A stretch of 64,000 nt of DNA from Lactobacillus sp. (GTDB lineage Bacteria > Bacillota > Bacilli > Lactobacillales > Lactobacillaceae): assembly GCA_022483245.1 (NCBI GenBank), contig JAKVNR010000001.1, positions 1 to 64,000 of the forward strand. The letters run 5' to 3'. The first letter of the stretch is position 1; every line of letters begins with the position of its first letter. Below the pieces are notes generated by a model. That model was not told the origin of the DNA. It did no database searches and saw nothing but the letters and a program-made list of their open reading frames with translations. Shown here piece by piece: positions 61,402-64,000 of the stretch. The position numbers and the translations under genes are program-made.

Positions 61402-61454
61402 CTCTACACTATTCAGTACCGATGGAATTTCCATCAGTACTGAATAGTGTAGAG
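61402..61454. repeat. 53-bp near-perfect palindrome
   Basis: CTCTACACTATTCAGTAC (61402-61419) is inverted at 61437-61454, with an inner GATGGA/TCCATC stem and one mismatched pair. It is flanked by G bases as in small IS-derived elements. The surrounding 61315-61513 has no gene. Confidence 0.75.
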
Positions 61455-61468
61455 ACTTTTAAACTGCT

Positions 61469-61510
61469 AACGCCAGCCCACGAGCAAATTGCTGTTCGTA
61501 AGCTGGCGTT
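61469..61510. terminator. Inverted repeat after the 2-epimerase gene
   Basis: AACGCCAGC pairs with GCTGGCGTT, 4 bp after the wecB stop codon. The T run is better on the plus strand (GTTTTATTT) than on the minus strand, so it may act in either direction. Confidence 0.5.
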
Positions 61511-61513
61511 GTT

Positions 61514-62620
61514 TTATTTGGTCAGATAATCATGGCAAATCTGGCCGATGCGCTCGGCCGCGTGTCCATCACCGTAAGGATTTTTGGCTTCTGCCATTTG
61601 CTTGTATTCCTGAGGATCATTGAGCAGCTCTTCCATTGCTGCCTTAACTCGCTGGTAATCGGTACCGACGACTTTCAACGTGCCGGCGGTAACCCCCTCG
61701 GGCCGTTCGGTAGCGTCGCGGAGAACCAAAACCGGTTTGTTTAAGGACGGGGCTTCTTCCTGGACACCGCCAGAATCGGTCATGATAAAGTAGCTTCGAG
61801 CTGCTAGATTATGAAAGTCGAGGACGTCAAGCGGGTTGATCAAGTGAACGTTCGCCGCGCCATCAAAAATCCGGTGTGCCACTTCCTGGACTCGGGGGCT
61901 GAGATGAACCGGGTAAACCACGTCGATTTGGGACCGCTGACTGGCAACATCCCGGACAGCCTTAAAGACCTCTTCCATCGGCGCACCCTGATTTTCCCGC
62001 CGGTGCATGGTCAATAAAATAATGTGGTGATCATCCGGAATCTTGCTTAAGATCTCATGATGGTAGTCCTGGTTGACCGTGTAGTGGAGGGCATCAATCG
62101 CCGTGTTCCCAGTGACAAAAATTTGTTTGGCCGGATGATTTTCCTTGAGCAGATTTTCCCGACTGAGTGGAGTGGGGGCAAAGTAAAGCGTGGTGAGGTC
62201 ATCGGTTAGCTGGCGGTTGGCCTCCTCCGGGAACGGTGCGGCCAGGTTCCACGTCCGCAGTCCCGCCTCAACGTGCCCGATCGGGACATGGTGGTTAAAA
62301 GCGCTGAGGCTGGCGGCCATGGTGGTCGTGGTGTCCCCGTGAACCAATAAGAGAGCGGGCTTTTCCTGGTTGAGGGTTTCATCCAGCCCGGCCAGCACCT
62401 TGTTGGTGATCATCGTGAGGGTTTGGTTTTGATGCATAATTTTGAGATCATAGTCCGGCTGGAGTTGGAAAGCGTCGAGCACCTGCTGGAGCATTTCACG
62501 GTGTTGGCCCGTTACCACGACGATTGGCGTCAGGTCCGGTTCCTTTTCTAACTGCTTGACGACCGGTGCCATTTTAATAGCCTCCGGACGGGTGCCGAAA
62601 ACAAGCATTACCTTTTTCAA
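61514..62620 (-). CDS. wecB: UDP-N-acetylglucosamine 2-epimerase (non-hydrolysing)
   Basis: This 368-residue enzyme interconverts UDP-GlcNAc and UDP-ManNAc for wall or surface polysaccharide. Signature stretches are VFGTRPEAIKMAPV at the start, GQHREML near 38, HGDTTTTMAAS near 94, HVEAGLRT and DSGGVQEEAPSL near 280. The length is normal. It is 1 bp from the GH8 gene and probably in one operon with it. Confidence 0.95.
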   Translation of the reverse strand: MKKVMLVFGTRPEAIKMAPVVKQLEKEPDLTPIVVVTGQHREMLQQVLDAFQLQPDYDLKIMHQNQTLTMITNKVLAGLDETLNQEKPALLLVHGDTTTTMAASLSAFNHHVPIGHVEAGLRTWNLAAPFPEEANRQLTDDLTTLYFAPTPLSRENLLKENHPAKQIFVTGNTAIDALHYTVNQDYHHEILSKIPDDHHIILLTMHRRENQGAPMEEVFKAVRDVASQRSQIDVVYPVHLSPRVQEVAHRIFDGAANVHLINPLDVLDFHNLAARSYFIMTDSGGVQEEAPSLNKPVLVLRDATERPEGVTAGTLKVVGTDYQRVKAAMEELLNDPQEYKQMAEAKNPYGDGHAAERIGQICHDYLTK

Positions 62621-63748
62621 TTATCTCATTCCTTTCAGCACGGCGATTGTCGTAAGCGTCGCGTCATAATAGTTGTGCTTCGTCAGTGGCTTGGCGAAGA
62701 TATGCTTCTGGCTTTCAAAGAGGTTATCATAGCCACGACCCCGGTTAGCACTGACGGCATAGAAGATTGGGGCGCTGAAGCTGTCGGATTGATAGTGGTT
62801 CAGCTGCTTGCCGTTCAGCCGGTAGCCAGCGGTGACATACTGGCGATGGGCAAAGAGCTTCATCATCTTCGTCAGCACCTTCTGGGACCGCGGATCCTTG
62901 CAGTCCGCCAACATCATCGGTACCCGGAAGGCGTTGGCAGAGTAGTTGCCATCGTTTTTGCTGGCAACCGCATTTGGTCGGACCGGCTTGGCCGAATGCT
63001 CGCCAACCCAGGCAAAGTCTGGGACGAGACCGGTCTTGTGCTGCTTACTGAGGGTCAGCAAGTGGTCTAGCATGCCGTTTTTAGCGGTTCGCCACCGCTG
63101 ATCGTGGGAAAGCCGGTAGAATTGATCGAAAAAGCTTGGGGCAACGTCGGAGGTCCGCATTAGGCGGTAGTATTTGGAGCCGGTCTTTGCCCAGTCACCA
63201 ACCGTTAGCGACCGGGTATGCGGGTTGTATTCGTAGTGGAGAATATCGGCACACACTTTTTGCTCCAGCTGGCGGTAGTAACTGGCGTGCTGCGGCCAGA
63301 CCTTTGCCGCGGATTGAAGGGAGGCTGCGATAAAGAGGTCCCCATCGGTTGCACTGTTGGCTTGGCTGGCCCACTTACCTTTTTGGAATGCTTGTCGCCA
63401 GGCCATTAAATAGGTCCGGCGGGATTTGATCGTATCGCGATGGGCAAGGTAGTAATTGAGCAGGTGGCGGTAATCTTTTTCTTGCGCCCACCCCTTCTCG
63501 CCGGCCCAGGCCGTGATGCAGAGACCGTATCCTTGGCCCTCGGAAAGGGCAACGGGCTTGCGACGATTATTGCTGGTATTGACAAAGGCTCGCTCTTTGG
63601 CCTGGTTGATGACATAGGCCTGTCGCCAGCGGATATAGGTGGTTTTTTGAATGGATTTGGGATTCTCGAGCCGGATGGTTACCAGGATTGCGGTATAGAT
63701 CAGGGCAATGATTCCCATCAGAATCCATAAATGTCTTGAATGTTTCAT
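62621..63748 (-). CDS. Glycosyl hydrolase family 8 protein (BcsZ-like), membrane-anchored
   Basis: The protein has 375 residues. One N-terminal membrane helix (LWILMGIIALIYTAILV) is followed by a GH8 domain with the catalytic Glu in SEGQGYG and the catalytic region ATDGDLF. GH8 enzymes next to polysaccharide synthases trim the growing beta-glucan. The ATG at 63748 follows AAGGAAG; longer frames reach into the glycosyltransferase gene. Confidence 0.85.
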   Translation of the reverse strand: MKHSRHLWILMGIIALIYTAILVTIRLENPKSIQKTTYIRWRQAYVINQAKERAFVNTSNNRRKPVALSEGQGYGLCITAWAGEKGWAQEKDYRHLLNYYLAHRDTIKSRRTYLMAWRQAFQKGKWASQANSATDGDLFIAASLQSAAKVWPQHASYYRQLEQKVCADILHYEYNPHTRSLTVGDWAKTGSKYYRLMRTSDVAPSFFDQFYRLSHDQRWRTAKNGMLDHLLTLSKQHKTGLVPDFAWVGEHSAKPVRPNAVASKNDGNYSANAFRVPMMLADCKDPRSQKVLTKMMKLFAHRQYVTAGYRLNGKQLNHYQSDSFSAPIFYAVSANRGRGYDNLFESQKHIFAKPLTKHNYYDATLTTIAVLKGMR

Positions 63749-63758
63749 GTTTTCTTCC

Positions 63759-64000
63759 TTAGTCATTAAAGCGTTTTGTTTTGACCCAGACGTTGCCGTT
63801 GCGGTGGAAGAGGGCATCCATCGTTACCGAGCAGACGGCATGAATCGAAACCACGATGAATAGCTGCGAGTAGGTAAAGTAGGAGGCCAGGGCGAGCCAA
63901 ACCTGGCTTGTCGTTGCCTGTCCATACTGGGTTGCCATGGCAATCGAAATCTGCAAGATGTAGAGAATGATCATCAAGAGCCAATTCAATAGCAGCAGCT
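63759..64000 (-). CDS. C-terminal end of a membrane glycosyltransferase (partial)
   Basis: The frame is open to the window edge, so this is only the last 80 residues. It shows two hydrophobic helices and ends VWVKTKRFND, as in family 2 glycosyltransferases of the BcsA/PgaC kind. It stands 10 bp before the GH8 gene, fitting a polysaccharide synthase operon. Confidence 0.65.
   Translation of the reverse strand, partial: LLLLNWLLMIILYILQISIAMATQYGQATTSQVWLALASYFTYSQLFIVVSIHAVCSVTMDALFHRNGNVWVKTKRFND

Noticed and set aside
1-64000. CRISPR array, tRNA or rRNA genes
   Set aside because: No regularly spaced repeats and no recognisable tRNA or rRNA segments were found by reading. A covariance-model scan would settle tRNAs.

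Overview
The window looks like chromosome of a Limosilactobacillus-type lactic acid bacterium. The reasons are the Lactobacillus-style pncB/pncA/NrtR locus, strong AGGAGG ribosome sites, an IS30 transposase of the type common in lactobacilli, and a GC-richer cell-surface polysaccharide locus at the right end. The species is inference.

Most of the window is two related phage-like integrated elements. Element 1 (E1, 1 to about 20.55 kb) is cut by the window start. Element 2 (E2, about 23.62 to 60.2 kb) appears complete. They lie about 3 kb apart, separated by a NAD-salvage locus (nrtR, pncB, pncA). Both carry the same minus-strand replication block: primase-helicase, DUF4406-like protein, family A DNA polymerase, DUF2815, DUF2800 nuclease, two small proteins and a sigma-like regulator. 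E2 also shows, from its left end, two large serine recombinases, a small protein, a probable type I toxin-antitoxin, endolysin, holin, two head-completion proteins, HK97 capsid, ClpP-type protease, portal, both terminase subunits, an HNH protein, a DNA methyltransferase, an SNF2 helicase and a VRR-NUC. It has no tail genes, so it resembles a capsid-forming satellite.

Beside the sigma-like gene, in the opposite orientation, each element carries a different plus-strand defence cargo at the same position. E1: ABC-three-component system, XRE regulator, type III restriction-modification (mod/res), ParB-domain protein, SNF2 helicase, membrane protein. E2: Hachiman-like hamA (frameshifted) and hamB, XRE regulator, a split N6-methyltransferase with a GIY-YIG/helicase protein, a GmrSD-like enzyme and a DUF2513 protein. 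Both cargos end in a related structured non-coding tail closed by a long terminator.

Comparing the two elements suggests a regulatory circuit. A 29-nt motif with fixed spacing occurs five times, always on the coding strand ahead of element operons. The sigma-like gene has a roughly 200-nt leader whose ribosome site is held in a hairpin, with a competing pairing partner upstream; the pairings co-vary between copies. Iteron-like repeats lie downstream of the primase gene. I infer that the leader gates the sigma-like protein, which then acts at the five motif sites.

The right end holds an intact IS30 copy, a 53-bp palindrome, and a minus-strand surface-polysaccharide operon: glycosyltransferase (cut by the window), GH8 glycosidase and UDP-GlcNAc 2-epimerase.
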